NCBI GenBank assembly: GCA_024225635.1
Contig: JAAEMK010000108.1
Coordinates: 1-64,000, forward strand
Direction: 5' to 3'
Source: Desulfobacteraceae bacterium
Lineage (GTDB): Bacteria > Desulfobacterota > Desulfobacteria > Desulfobacterales > Desulfobacteraceae
Length of the DNA: 64,000 nucleotides
Positions within the stretch are counted from its first letter, which is position 1, and each line of letters begins with the position of its first letter. Below are positions 50,996-60,146 of this stretch, one piece after another. Below the pieces are notes generated by a model. The model was not told the DNA's origin. It worked only from the letters and a program-made list of their open reading frames with translations, and did no database searches. Both the position numbers and the translations under genes were made by a program.

Positions 50996-51661
50996 ATGAC
51001 CATGAAATACTATCCAGTGAACCTTGATATCAATGACAGGGACTGCCTGGTCGTTGGCGGCGGCAAGGTCGGGGTTAGAAAAGCCAAAAGCCTGGCCCGG
51101 TGCGGCGCCAGGGTCACTGTGGTAAGCCAGGCATTCGACCCGGCGCTCCGGGAATCCTGCCCCGGCGCCATCACCCTGAAACGAAAAGCATACCAGAGCA
51201 AGGATCTTGACGGCATGTTTCTCGTCATCGGGGCAACGGACAGCAGGGAACTCAACCGGGCCATTGCCGTGGACGCCCGGGAGCAAGGCGTCCTGTTCAA
51301 CGGGGCCGACCTTCCGGAACTGAGCAATTTCATCGTGCCCGCCGTGGTCAACCGGGGAGACCTCACCGTTGCGGTCTCCACATCGGGCAACAGCCCGGCC
51401 TTTGCAAGGAAAATCAAGCAGGACCTGGAACAACAGTTTGGCCCGGAATACCAGGCGTTTCTTTCCCTCATGGGCAGAATCAGGACCCGGCTCCTGGCCC
51501 GGGGCCATGCCCCGGACGAGCACCGGCGGATCTTCAGAAAACTCATCAACGGAGAGTTGTTCGACCTGGTGAAGGGAAACGACCACGAACAGATAGACCA
51601 TCTCCTTGTTGACCTCCTTGGCAAGGAATACCGGAACTTTTTCCAGAAAGGAGACCTATGA
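50996..51661 (+). CDS. precorrin-2 dehydrogenase / siroheme synthase N-domain (SirC/Met8-like)
   Basis: 221 aa from ATG 50996 (AAGG about 8 nt upstream). The NAD-binding start is YYPVNLDINDRDCLVVGGGK followed by VGVRKAKSLARCGARVTVVS; then DRELN-type and NGADLPELSNFIVPAVVNRG (as in Met8p), and STSGNSPAFARKIKQDLEQQ. It oxidises precorrin-2 to sirohydrochlorin, the step toward siroheme and alternative heme. The enzyme also fits the needs of a sulfite reductase. It overlaps the next gene by 4 nt. Confidence 0.9.
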   Translation: MTMKYYPVNLDINDRDCLVVGGGKVGVRKAKSLARCGARVTVVSQAFDPALRESCPGAITLKRKAYQSKDLDGMFLVIGATDSRELNRAIAVDAREQGVLFNGADLPELSNFIVPAVVNRGDLTVAVSTSGNSPAFARKIKQDLEQQFGPEYQAFLSLMGRIRTRLLARGHAPDEHRRIFRKLINGELFDLVKGNDHEQIDHLLVDLLGKEYRNFFQKGDL

Positions 51662-52494
51662 CACTGGCCAGCAGCGAACACGCCCTGTTCATCATCACCA
51701 CTGCCATCTATCTTTTGAGCACGGCAGGCTACACCCTGTACCTGATTCTTCAAAAAGAAAAGTTCCAGCACGCAGCCTTCGGACTCATGTGCCTGGGCGC
51801 CCTGGTCCACGCCGTGACCACGGGCCTCAACACCTGGGGCATGGGCACCCTGCCGGTTCACAATCTCCACCAGAACCTATCCATTGCCGCCCTGGTCCTT
51901 GCCGTGGTCTTCATTGTCCTGAAATTCAAGTTCAACCTGAAGATCCTGGGCATTTTCACCGCCCCCCTGGTGCTGATCATGATGACGGCGGCCGTGATTC
52001 TCCCGGAAAGCCAGCCGGTGGTCGAATCGACCCTCAAGGGCTTCTGGCTCGTCTCCCACATCATCCTGATCTTTACGGGAGAAGCCGCACTGGCCCTGGC
52101 CTGCGGGGCGGGCATGCTCTACCTTCTCCAGGAACGGGCGATCAAAGAGAAGAAGCGGGGCTTTTTTTACAAGCGCCTGCCCTCCCTGGACCTGTTGGAC
52201 TCAACCAGTTACTCATGCCTGATCACGGGATTCACCATGCTCACCATGGGCCTGATCACAGGTCTTGTCTATGCCAAGTCGGTCTGGGGAAGGTTCTGGG
52301 ACTGGGATCCCAAGGAGATCTGGTCGGCCGTGACCTGGCTTGTTTACGCCGCCATCCTCCACGGCCGTCTCACCTCGGGCTGGAGGGGCCGACGCTCCGC
52401 CATCATGACCATTGTCGGATTTGCCGTTCTCGTCTTCACCTTTCTCGGAGTTAATCTCCTCATCGGTGGGCATCACCAAGTTTTTACAAAATAG
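51658..52494 (+). CDS. CcsA/HemX-type cytochrome c assembly membrane protein
   Basis: 278 aa with eight membrane segments. It has the tryptophan-rich motif of heme-handling CcsA proteins in WGRFWDWDPKEIWSAVTWLV, and conserved His residues in AFGLMCLGALVHAV and LVYAAILH. It lies between sirC and hemA, the usual place of hemX-type genes. It may affect GluTR level or heme delivery to c-type cytochromes. Confidence 0.85.
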   Translation: MTLASSEHALFIITTAIYLLSTAGYTLYLILQKEKFQHAAFGLMCLGALVHAVTTGLNTWGMGTLPVHNLHQNLSIAALVLAVVFIVLKFKFNLKILGIFTAPLVLIMMTAAVILPESQPVVESTLKGFWLVSHIILIFTGEAALALACGAGMLYLLQERAIKEKKRGFFYKRLPSLDLLDSTSYSCLITGFTMLTMGLITGLVYAKSVWGRFWDWDPKEIWSAVTWLVYAAILHGRLTSGWRGRRSAIMTIVGFAVLVFTFLGVNLLIGGHHQVFTK

Positions 52495-52505
52495 TTAGGA
52501 ACCGC

Positions 52506-53792
52506 ATGTCAGAAATCATCCTCATTGGACTCAACCATAAAACAGCGCCCGTCGAGCTGAGGGAGTGCCTCGCTTTTGCACCCGACCAGACCCGGGACGC
52601 CCTTGAAACACTTCAAACGCAAGCATCCGTCAAGGAGGCCCTGATCTTCTCCACCTGCAACCGGATGGAAATCCTGTTTGTACCGGTTGACGGGAACGCC
52701 ACCGATTCGGTGATCCGGTTCCTTTCGGAGAATAAAAAGATTCCGGTCCCGGACTTCAAGGACTCCCTCTATATTTATGAAGGCGATGATGCCGTAAAGC
52801 ACCTGTTCAGGGTCGCATCAAGCCTGGACTCCATGATCGTGGGCGAGCCCCAGATCCTGGGCCAGGTCAAAAAGGCCTACAAACATACGGTCGCCAACAA
52901 TGGTTCGGGCGCCATCCTGAACCGGCTCATGCACAAGGCGTTCAGCATTGCCAAACGGGTACGGAAAGAAACCGGCATCGGAGACAACGCGGTTTCCATC
53001 TCCTATGCCGCGGTCGAGCTTGCCAACAAGATCTTCAGCGATCTCGGCAAACGGAGCGTCATGCTCATCGGCGCAGGAGAGATGGCCGAGCTTGCCGTGG
53101 AACACCTGATATCAAACGGGGTGCAGACAATCATCGTGGCAAACCGCACCTTTGCCAACGCCGTGGCCCTGGCTGAAAGATTCAATGGCCAGGCCGTGAA
53201 ATTCGAAGAGATGGAGACCTTTCTCAAGGATGTGGACATCATCATCAGCTCCACCGGCGCCACCGAATTCGTGCTTACCAAACGCCAGGTAAAAGAGGCC
53301 ATGGGCCATAGAAAGAACCGCCCCCTCTTCTTCATCGACATTGCCGTTCCAAGGGACCTGGACCCCGCCATCAACCGGCTCAGCAACGCCTATCTCTATG
53401 ATATCGACGACCTCCAGAACCTTGTCAACGACAACCTTGAAGAGCGGAACCGTGAGGCCCTCAAGGGAGAACGGCTGGTGGAAGAGGCGGTGATCAAATT
53501 CCGCTGGTGGCTCAACAACCTTTCCGTGGTCCCCACCATCAAGGACATCAAGGAGAAGCTTGAGTGCATCGCTGACGCGGAAACTGACAAGACCCTTTCA
53601 AAACTGAACTCACTCTCCCCGGAGGAGGCCGACGCCGTCAAAAGGATGACCCGGGCCATCGCGCGAAAGATCATGCACGACCCCATCCTCTTTCTCAAAA
53701 ACACGGGGGATCACCGGGACGACACCCATTATTTAAGCGCGGCCAGACACCTGTTCAACCTGGATGCGGTATTGGAAGGAAGAAAGGAGTAA
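52506..53792 (+). CDS. hemA: glutamyl-tRNA reductase
   Basis: 428 aa. Motifs: LIGLNHKTAPVELRECLAF, IFSTCNRMEILFV with the catalytic Cys, HLFRVASSLDSMIVGEPQIL, and GAGEMAELAVEHL (NADPH site). It makes glutamate-1-semialdehyde, the first committed step of tetrapyrrole synthesis from glutamyl-tRNA. It is the third gene of the sirC operon. Confidence 0.95.
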   Translation: MSEIILIGLNHKTAPVELRECLAFAPDQTRDALETLQTQASVKEALIFSTCNRMEILFVPVDGNATDSVIRFLSENKKIPVPDFKDSLYIYEGDDAVKHLFRVASSLDSMIVGEPQILGQVKKAYKHTVANNGSGAILNRLMHKAFSIAKRVRKETGIGDNAVSISYAAVELANKIFSDLGKRSVMLIGAGEMAELAVEHLISNGVQTIIVANRTFANAVALAERFNGQAVKFEEMETFLKDVDIIISSTGATEFVLTKRQVKEAMGHRKNRPLFFIDIAVPRDLDPAINRLSNAYLYDIDDLQNLVNDNLEERNREALKGERLVEEAVIKFRWWLNNLSVVPTIKDIKEKLECIADAETDKTLSKLNSLSPEEADAVKRMTRAIARKIMHDPILFLKNTGDHRDDTHYLSAARHLFNLDAVLEGRKE

Positions 53793-53802
53793 TTTTTTAC
53801 AC

Positions 53803-53832
53803 TTTACATTAAATAGGGAATCGGAGTATAAT
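53803..53832 (+). promoter_or_regulatory. candidate sigma-70 promoter for dksA
   Basis: TTTACA (53803-53808), 18-nt spacer and a perfect TATAAT (53827-53832), in the 91-bp gap before dksA. Start expected near 53839. Confidence 0.55.
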
Positions 53833-53883
53833 AACCAACTTAAATTTTGATCAGAAGTAACCCAAAGCAAAGGATGAAGAAAA

Positions 53884-54246
53884 ATGAACGATAAAGACCT
53901 GAGTTTTTTTAAAAATCTTTTAGCTGACCGACTCAATGACCTGCTCTCCCATGCCGACACCACGGTAACCGGCATGACCGTCCCCAAAGAAAACTTTGCA
54001 GATCCAACAGACCGGGCTTCCCATGAGGCAAACCGCAACTTCGAACTCAGAATCAGGGACAGGGAACACAAACTGATCAAAAAGGTTAAAAAGGCTATAA
54101 AACGGATCGAGGACGGAACCTTTGGCCTGTGCGAATCCTGCGGCGAGGATATCTCCATCGCAAGACTCAAGGCACGCCCCGTCACAACCCAGTGTATCGA
54201 CTGCAAAACAAGGGAGGAAGTCCTTGAGAAAGCCCTTGGCATATAA
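53884..54246 (+). CDS. dksA: DksA/TraR-family RNA polymerase-binding factor
   Basis: 120 aa. A coiled-coil N-terminal part (LSFFKNLLADRLNDLLSHAD) is followed by the family's Cys4 zinc finger: FGLCESCGEDISIARLKARP and TQCIDCK. DksA binds the RNA polymerase secondary channel and works with ppGpp to adjust rRNA and amino-acid gene transcription. The PHP-RNase III fusion starts 12 bp downstream, so regulator and rRNA-processing enzyme may be made together. Confidence 0.9.
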   Translation: MNDKDLSFFKNLLADRLNDLLSHADTTVTGMTVPKENFADPTDRASHEANRNFELRIRDREHKLIKKVKKAIKRIEDGTFGLCESCGEDISIARLKARPVTTQCIDCKTREEVLEKALGI

Positions 54247-54258
54247 CAGGAAACCTAA

Positions 54259-55821
54259 TTGATAGATCTTCACATCCACTCCACAGCGTCAGACGGATCG
54301 CTCTCCCCCGGGGAGATCGTGAAAACGGCAGTAGATACAGGCATCAACGCCATTGCCATCACAGACCATGACACAACAGATGGCGTGCGCCTGGTCATTG
54401 AAACAGGGGTTCCCCAATCCCTGGAACTGATAACGGGCATCGAGATCAGCGCCCATCCCATGCCGGGGTTTGAAAGCAACGGCAGCTTCCATATCCTGGG
54501 ATATGGCTTCAGCATCTACGACAGACAGCTGAACCTCACCCTTGAGCGGCTCAAACAGGCCAGGGCGGACCGGAACCCCAGGATCATCCAAAAGCTCAAC
54601 GGGCTTGGCTTTGATCTCACCCTTGACGAGGTGGAAGCGATCTGCGGCCCGGGCCAGACCGGACGGCCCCACATTGCCCAAGCCATGGTAAAGCGCGGCT
54701 TTGTCGACTCCTTTGAACAGGCCTTTGACCAATTCCTTGCCACGGGCAGACCCGCCTATGTGGACAAAGACCGGCTCACCTGCCAGGAGGCCATCGAACT
54801 CATCCTAAACGCCGGAGGAGTTCCCGTCCTGGCCCATCCCGGACTCATCGACCTGGGGGACACCACCACCATCAAGCCCCTTGTGATCAAGCTTGCCCAA
54901 ATGGGTCTCAGGGGCCTCGAGGTCTATTACACCGATCATTCGGAAAAGCAGACCGCCTACTTTGCCGACCTTGCCCGCCAGTTCGATCTTCTCGAAACGG
55001 GCGGGTCGGATTTCCACGGCAGCATGAAAGAGGGGGTCGTCATGGGAACGGGCGGCGGTGACCTCTATGTTGACGACGCTCTTTACCAGACTCTTGTCAG
55101 GGATGTGGACAACCTGAGAGAAGCCTTTCCCAGGCTCGAAATTTTAGAGGAGAACCTGGGATATATATTCAACGACAGATCCCTTCTCGACAATGCCCTG
55201 CGGCACAGTTCCTATGTCAACGAACTCCAGGACAAGACGATTGCCGATAACCAGCGCCTTGAATTCATGGGGGACGCGGTGCTGGGCCTCACCATCGGCC
55301 AGATGCTCATGGAGGAATACCCGGATGTACACGAAGGAAGCCTTTCCAAGGCAAGGGCAAGCCTTGTGAGTGAAGCCGGGCTCGCCTCCATGGCCCGCCA
55401 GATCGACCTTGGCCGGTTCATTCTCCTTGGCAAGGGAGAAAGGTTCTCCCGGGGCTCTGAAAAAAGCTCCATCCTTGCCGACGCGTTTGAGGCGGTGATG
55501 GCCGCCATCTACCTGGATGCGGGATTCGATGCAACCTATACCCTGATCAAAAATCACTTCAGCGCCAAGATAGAACACATCAACTCAACGCCGGAGATCG
55601 AGGATTTCAAAAGCATGCTCCAGGAGTATGTCCAGGAACAGGGAAACAAGGCCCCCAGCTACAACATCCGGAACGAGTCCGGACCGGACCATGACAAGAC
55701 CTTTGCAATCTCGGTCAATGTCGGCGACATCGAATCCCTGGGATGTGGAAAAAGCAAAAAGGCGGCGGAACAGAATGCCGCCCGGAACGCCCTGAGAAAT
55801 CTCAAAGAACGCAACCGTTGA
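54259..55821 (+). CDS. fusion of PHP-domain nuclease (RNase AM/TrpH-like) with RNase III
   Basis: 520 aa in one open frame from TTG 54259 (AGGA 7 nt upstream). Residues 1-285 are a PHP domain: DLHIHSTASDGSLSP with metal His 5 and 7, ITDHDTT, GIEISAH, PVLAHPG (His 193) and GSDFHG (Asp 251, His 253), the layout of RNase AM/TrpH, a 5'-3' exonuclease that trims rRNA ends. Residues about 294-520 are complete RNase III: LGYIFNDRSLLDNALRHSSY, the catalytic NQRLEFMGDAVLG (331-343), LADAFEAVMAAIYLDAGF and a C-terminal dsRNA-binding domain ending ARNALRNL. RNase III alone is normally about 225 aa. Both parts have all metal ligands. Confidence 0.9.
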   Translation: MIDLHIHSTASDGSLSPGEIVKTAVDTGINAIAITDHDTTDGVRLVIETGVPQSLELITGIEISAHPMPGFESNGSFHILGYGFSIYDRQLNLTLERLKQARADRNPRIIQKLNGLGFDLTLDEVEAICGPGQTGRPHIAQAMVKRGFVDSFEQAFDQFLATGRPAYVDKDRLTCQEAIELILNAGGVPVLAHPGLIDLGDTTTIKPLVIKLAQMGLRGLEVYYTDHSEKQTAYFADLARQFDLLETGGSDFHGSMKEGVVMGTGGGDLYVDDALYQTLVRDVDNLREAFPRLEILEENLGYIFNDRSLLDNALRHSSYVNELQDKTIADNQRLEFMGDAVLGLTIGQMLMEEYPDVHEGSLSKARASLVSEAGLASMARQIDLGRFILLGKGERFSRGSEKSSILADAFEAVMAAIYLDAGFDATYTLIKNHFSAKIEHINSTPEIEDFKSMLQEYVQEQGNKAPSYNIRNESGPDHDKTFAISVNVGDIESLGCGKSKKAAEQNAARNALRNLKERNR

Positions 55822-56861
55822 GACCGGACACGCTAAAGCAAAAACCCCTGGTCATCCCGATATTCATCCCCCACCGGGGATGCCCCCACAAGTGTGCGTT
55901 CTGCAACCAGTCCATCATCACAAACGAACAGGCCATGCTGCCGGATCGAAATCGAATCCGGCAGGAGGTCGACACCTACCTCCAATACAAGGGAACCCGA
56001 AACAGGGTGCAGCTGGCCTTTTTCGGCGGCACCTTCCTGGGCCTTCCACCGGAGGAGACCAGGGAGCTGCTCGGGATCGCCCGGGAACTTGTGACCGAAA
56101 AGAAAATCGATACCGTCAGGTGTTCAACCCGGCCGGACACCATCACCCCGGAACGCCTTGACATGGCCGCGCAATTCTCCCTCACCACCGTGGAGCTGGG
56201 GGTCCAGTCCATGGACGACCAGGTGCTTTCCACGGCCAGGAGGGGGCACACGGCCAGGGACACCGAAAACGCGGCAAGGCTCCTCCGGGAATACGGCATT
56301 GAAACAGGCATGCAGATGATGGTGGGACTCCCCGGCGACACCGACGTAAGCGCCATGGAAACCGCCCGGAGCATCGCGGCCCTCAGGCCCGCATTTGTCC
56401 GTATCTACCCCCTGATGGTGCTTAAGCACAGCCTGATCCACCAGTGGCATACCCGGGGAAGCTATACGCCAATGCCGCTTGATCACTGCGTGGAGCTGGT
56501 GGCGGCCCTTTACCGGATCTTTGAAGAGAACGGAATCCCGGTGATCCGCATGGGGCTGCAGGCATCGGAGATCCTCCAGGGTGAGGACGCCATGGCGGCC
56601 GGCCCCTGGCACCCGGCATTCGGCCATCTGGTATTTTCACGATTGATGCTGGACAAAACACTGGCCCTGCTGGAAACCTTCCCGGGCGCCGGAACAAGCC
56701 GGACCATTGCTTTAGGAGTCCACCCCGCGTCCGAATCCCGGCTCCGGGGGGACCGCAACCATAATATGAAAGAGCTGAAAGCGCGCTATCCCCTGGCTGA
56801 CTTTAAAATTGTCCGGAATTCGTCCCTTGCCCCGGACGATATCGCCATTCCCCCTGCCTGA
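55818..56861 (+). CDS. Elp3-type radical SAM protein
   Basis: 347 aa from TTG 55818, whose last two bases overlap the RNase III stop (TTGA). The 4Fe-4S motif is GCPHKCAFCNQ (CxxxCxxC). SAM-binding pieces include FFGGTFLGLP and VQSMDDQVLSTARRGHT; then MMVGLPGDT. The C-terminus lacks the HemN domain. Members of this group modify RNA or act in unknown reactions. The frame is open upstream within the nuclease gene, but that part is a shadow. Confidence 0.8.
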   Translation: MRPDTLKQKPLVIPIFIPHRGCPHKCAFCNQSIITNEQAMLPDRNRIRQEVDTYLQYKGTRNRVQLAFFGGTFLGLPPEETRELLGIARELVTEKKIDTVRCSTRPDTITPERLDMAAQFSLTTVELGVQSMDDQVLSTARRGHTARDTENAARLLREYGIETGMQMMVGLPGDTDVSAMETARSIAALRPAFVRIYPLMVLKHSLIHQWHTRGSYTPMPLDHCVELVAALYRIFEENGIPVIRMGLQASEILQGEDAMAAGPWHPAFGHLVFSRLMLDKTLALLETFPGAGTSRTIALGVHPASESRLRGDRNHNMKELKARYPLADFKIVRNSSLAPDDIAIPPA

Positions 56862-56925
56862 CAACGCAATAATAGAGCAATAATAGGGACCAACTATAGT
56901 TCCGGTCAGACCAATAGCCCAAAAT

Positions 56926-57090
56926 GGGGACAGATTTATTTTAACAATGGAGACAGATTTCAAATCTGTCCCCTACACGGTAAAATCTGTCCCCTACACG
57001 GTAAAATCTATCCCCTATATGCGGTAAAATTTGTCCACTACACGTAGAATGGGGACAGATTTATAAATCTGTCCCCGATATCCTGTCCCC
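56926..57090. repeat. GGGGACAGATTT repeat cluster 2
   Basis: One direct unit at 56926-56937, a palindromic pair (about 56950-56973), inverted units spaced by TACACGGTAA (to about 57020), and a perfect palindrome at 57051-57076. It fills the gap between the convergent radical SAM and PBP1A genes. Core sequence is the same as clusters 1 and 3. Confidence 0.85.
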
Positions 57091-57096
57091 GATATC

Positions 57097-59496
57097 CTAT
57101 ATCCCGGATTTATACAGATCGTCCGACTCGGTAGCCACCCCTGGCATGGGGGTCTTCATGGTCGGAACCGTGCCTTCCTTGAAACACTCGAACAGGGTCT
57201 CTTCAGACGCTTCATTGGGAAGCAGCCCGGTCTTGGCATCGATTTTGGCAAACACGATCCCCTCGGGAACGTTAAAGGTTCGAACGGGCCTGCCCTCCAG
57301 GGCGCCCTTCATATAATCGAGCCAGATGGGGCTTGCCGACCTGGAACCGGTTTCACCCTTACCAAGGGACCGCTCGTTGTCAAACCCCACCCACACCCCG
57401 GTGGTATACCTGGGGGTATATCCAAGGAACCAGGCGTCATTGAGATTGTTCGTGGTGCCTGTCTTACCTGCGGCAGGCCGTCCCAGGGCCCTTGCCCGCC
57501 AGCCGGTTCCCGACTTCACGACGCTCTCGAGCATGCTGGTCATGATATAGGCGGTGCTCATGTCCATGATCTTCTCCCGCTTGAGCTGAGAAGATTCGAT
57601 CACATTGCCGTTCCGGTCTTCGATACTCGTGATGAACACAGGCTCCACCCGGTAGCCCAGGTTGGAAAAGACCGCATAGACATTGACGATCTCAAGCAGG
57701 GAAACCCCGGAGGACCCCAGGGAGATGGACAGATCCCGGTTGATGTGGGAAGCGATGCCGAGCTTTCTTGCGTAGTCGATCACATAGTCGATGCCGATAT
57801 CCTGGAGAACCTTTACGGTGACCACGTTCCTGGATTTCTTCAGGGCGTAGCGCATCAGGGTGGGCCCGTAGAACTTCTCCTTATAATTATGGGGTTTCCA
57901 CACAAAGTCCCGCTCCCTGTCAGTGAACACCACAGGGCTGTCAATGATCATGGTGGCTGCGGTATACCCCTTGTCAAGGGCAGCCGCAAAGATCACCGGC
58001 TTAAAGGAACTGCCCGCCTGGCGCCGGGACTGGATGGCCCGGTTGAACTGGCTGTCCCGGTAGTCCCTGCCCCCGATCATCGCCTTGACATGACCGGTCT
58101 CGGCCTCGATGCTCAGCAGGGCCGCCTGGGCCAGGGGCTCCTGTTCCAGGGAAAATCGCAGATCCTCTTCCCCCTCCTCCGGTTCAACCTCCGTGACAAG
58201 CACCACATCCCCTGTTTCCAGCACCTTTTTCGGGGATTTCACCCGGGTTTCCCAATAGGCCACCTGAGGGTTGGGATGCCTTGCCCACTTAAGGGCCTTT
58301 GCCGGGATCACCCCCCGGACATTGCCCACCCGGACATGGGCCGCCTCATCGGTAACATCCACGACAACCCCCTGGTAAACGGTTCCCGTTTCAGGAACGC
58401 CGTCCTCCATGGCGGCTGCCACACTGGAGCAAAAGGACTCCACTTCCAGCATGGCCAGTTGTTTGACAGGCCCCCTGTACCCCTGGCGCCGGTCCATATT
58501 CCTCAACCCGGTGACCACAGCCTTCCGGGCGATCTTCTGCAGATCGATATCCACGGCCGTATGGATCTTCAACCCCTGGGTGTAAAGGACATCCTTGCCG
58601 TACTTCTCTTCCACGTAACGACGGACATGTTCGGTATAACAGGGCACCCGTTCGATGAACCAGTTCTTCCTCGGCTTGATGTCAAGCTCGGTGTTGATAG
58701 CCTCGGTGGCCTCGAGGTTGGTGATGTAGCCATCCTCCTTCATCCGGTTCAACACGTAAATCTGCCGCTGCCTGGCCCGGTCCGCATGCCGGAACGGAGA
58801 GTACCGGCTCGGGGCCTGGGGCAGTCCCGCAAGCATGGAACACTCCGCAAGGTTCATCTCCTTTGCGTGCTTGCCAAAGTAATTCTCACTGGCCGCCTCC
58901 ACCCCGTATGCGCCATGGCCCAGATAGATCTGGTTCAGATACAGATAGAGGATCTCATCCTTGGTAAAGGTCTTGTCGATGCGATAGGCAAGGATCGCCT
59001 CCTTAATCTTCCTCTCATAGGTCCGCGCCGGCGTCAGGAAAAAAGACTTGGTCACCTGCTGGGTGATTGTGCTGCCGCCCTGGACAATGGCCCCGGCCTT
59101 GAGATTCTTGATAAACGCCCTGAAGATACTCACCACGTCCACCCCGGGATGCTCCCGGAACCTGGAATCCTCGGCGGACACGAAGGCGTTCTTGAGATTA
59201 TCCGGCATTTCCGACAGGGGGATGACGATCCGCCGCTCCTTGTAGAACTCCCCGATCTTCCTGCCGTCATCGGAAAAAACACTGGTGACGATGGGAGGCG
59301 TGTAATCCTTGAGCGAAATAATCTTGGGCAGATCCCGGCTGATATAGAAGTAGAGCCCGGCAACACCTGCCATGGAGAGAAGCACCCCCCCGAAGAGCAA
59401 AACAAGCAACCATTTGAAAAACGTGAAGACCACGCCCCTATCTTTTTTCTTCTCCCGTTTTTTTAGAATCTGGGATTTGCTTTTCTTTTTTGTCAT
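57097..59496 (-). CDS. mrcA: penicillin-binding protein 1A
   Basis: 799 aa. A cytoplasmic Lys-rich tail, one membrane segment (about 25-52), a GT51 transglycosylase domain (EDSRFREHPGVDVVSIFRAF, GGSTITQQVTKSFFL), an inserted OB-like region (about 360-440), and a transpeptidase with SxxK in SSFKPVIFAAAL, SxN in SRNVVTVK and KTG in AAGKTGTTNNLNDAWFLGYT. It polymerises and crosslinks peptidoglycan. It stands alone; its 3' end abuts repeat cluster 2. Confidence 0.94.
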   Translation of the reverse strand: MTKKKSKSQILKKREKKKDRGVVFTFFKWLLVLLFGGVLLSMAGVAGLYFYISRDLPKIISLKDYTPPIVTSVFSDDGRKIGEFYKERRIVIPLSEMPDNLKNAFVSAEDSRFREHPGVDVVSIFRAFIKNLKAGAIVQGGSTITQQVTKSFFLTPARTYERKIKEAILAYRIDKTFTKDEILYLYLNQIYLGHGAYGVEAASENYFGKHAKEMNLAECSMLAGLPQAPSRYSPFRHADRARQRQIYVLNRMKEDGYITNLEATEAINTELDIKPRKNWFIERVPCYTEHVRRYVEEKYGKDVLYTQGLKIHTAVDIDLQKIARKAVVTGLRNMDRRQGYRGPVKQLAMLEVESFCSSVAAAMEDGVPETGTVYQGVVVDVTDEAAHVRVGNVRGVIPAKALKWARHPNPQVAYWETRVKSPKKVLETGDVVLVTEVEPEEGEEDLRFSLEQEPLAQAALLSIEAETGHVKAMIGGRDYRDSQFNRAIQSRRQAGSSFKPVIFAAALDKGYTAATMIIDSPVVFTDRERDFVWKPHNYKEKFYGPTLMRYALKKSRNVVTVKVLQDIGIDYVIDYARKLGIASHINRDLSISLGSSGVSLLEIVNVYAVFSNLGYRVEPVFITSIEDRNGNVIESSQLKREKIMDMSTAYIMTSMLESVVKSGTGWRARALGRPAAGKTGTTNNLNDAWFLGYTPRYTTGVWVGFDNERSLGKGETGSRSASPIWLDYMKGALEGRPVRTFNVPEGIVFAKIDAKTGLLPNEASEETLFECFKEGTVPTMKTPMPGVATESDDLYKSGI

Positions 59497-59702
59497 GCCA
59501 ACCTGTTGAGAATATATTAAATGTTTTAATTAAATCAGAAATCTGCACCTTAATTAACAGATAAACCCCAACATGGCAAGAACGTTGCTAATGCAGCCAT
59601 CCACCCGGCGGACCGTTCCCTGGGGATTCTCCAGGAAAGGGACCTGCTGTCCCGGGAGAAAAGAGCGAGGCGCCCTTCTGTTATCGCCTTCCGAAAAACA
59701 GT

Positions 59703-59731
59703 TTGACATCCCGCCGGTAAAAAGCTAAATA
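59703..59731 (+). promoter_or_regulatory. candidate promoter for hisI-hisG
   Basis: A perfect TTGACA (59703-59708), a 17-nt spacer and a poor -10 (TAAATA, 59726-59731). The 59497-59702 stretch upstream holds a 5-bp hairpin (GGGAC/GTCCC, 59639-59653) and nothing else recognised. Confidence 0.3.
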
Positions 59732-59768
59732 TTTAAGTTTTAAAATGATTCAGAGAGGAGACTCCATA

Positions 59769-60146
59769 ATGCTTGAGCTCGATTTCAACAAAACAGGCGG
59801 GCTGATCCCTGCCATTGCCCAGGATCATGAAACAGGGGATGTGCTGATGCTTGCCTACATGAACGAGCATGCCTGGAAGGAGACGCTTGAATCGGGAATG
59901 GCCACCTATTATTCCAGATCGAGAAACACACTCTGGAAAAAAGGGGAGACTTCGGGAAATCGCCAGGTTGTCAAGGAAATAAGGGTCGACTGCGACAACG
60001 ATACGGTTCTCCTCAAGGTGGAACAGATCGGCGGCGCGGCCTGCCATCTTGGCTACAAGAGCTGTTTTTTCCGAAAAACAGACAAAAACGGCGACACAAC
60101 CATTGTTGAACAAAAAATATTTGACCCGGAAAAGGTATATAAGTAA
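59769..60146 (+). CDS. hisI: phosphoribosyl-AMP cyclohydrolase
   Basis: 125 aa from ATG 59769, chosen because AGAGGAG lies 8 nt upstream; an ATG at 59745 lies before this site. Motifs: [39 protein letters not shown] and [14 protein letters not shown] with zinc-binding Cys. It is the third step of histidine synthesis, as the separate (non-fused) enzyme. It overlaps hisG by one nucleotide (TAATG). Confidence 0.93.
   Translation: MLELDFNKTGGLIPAIAQDHETGDVLMLAYMNEHAWKETLESGMATYYSRSRNTLWKKGETSGNRQVVKEIRVDCDNDTVLLKVEQIGGAACHLGYKSCFFRKTDKNGDTTIVEQKIFDPEKVYK

Noticed and set aside
57745-59466. 573-codon plus-strand ORF
   Set aside because: Shadow of PBP1A on the other strand; His/Pro/Gly-rich with no motif.
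59581-59660. tRNA gene or his leader attenuator upstream of hisI
   Set aside because: Short hairpins are present but no cloverleaf, no CCA-type end, and no run of His codons.
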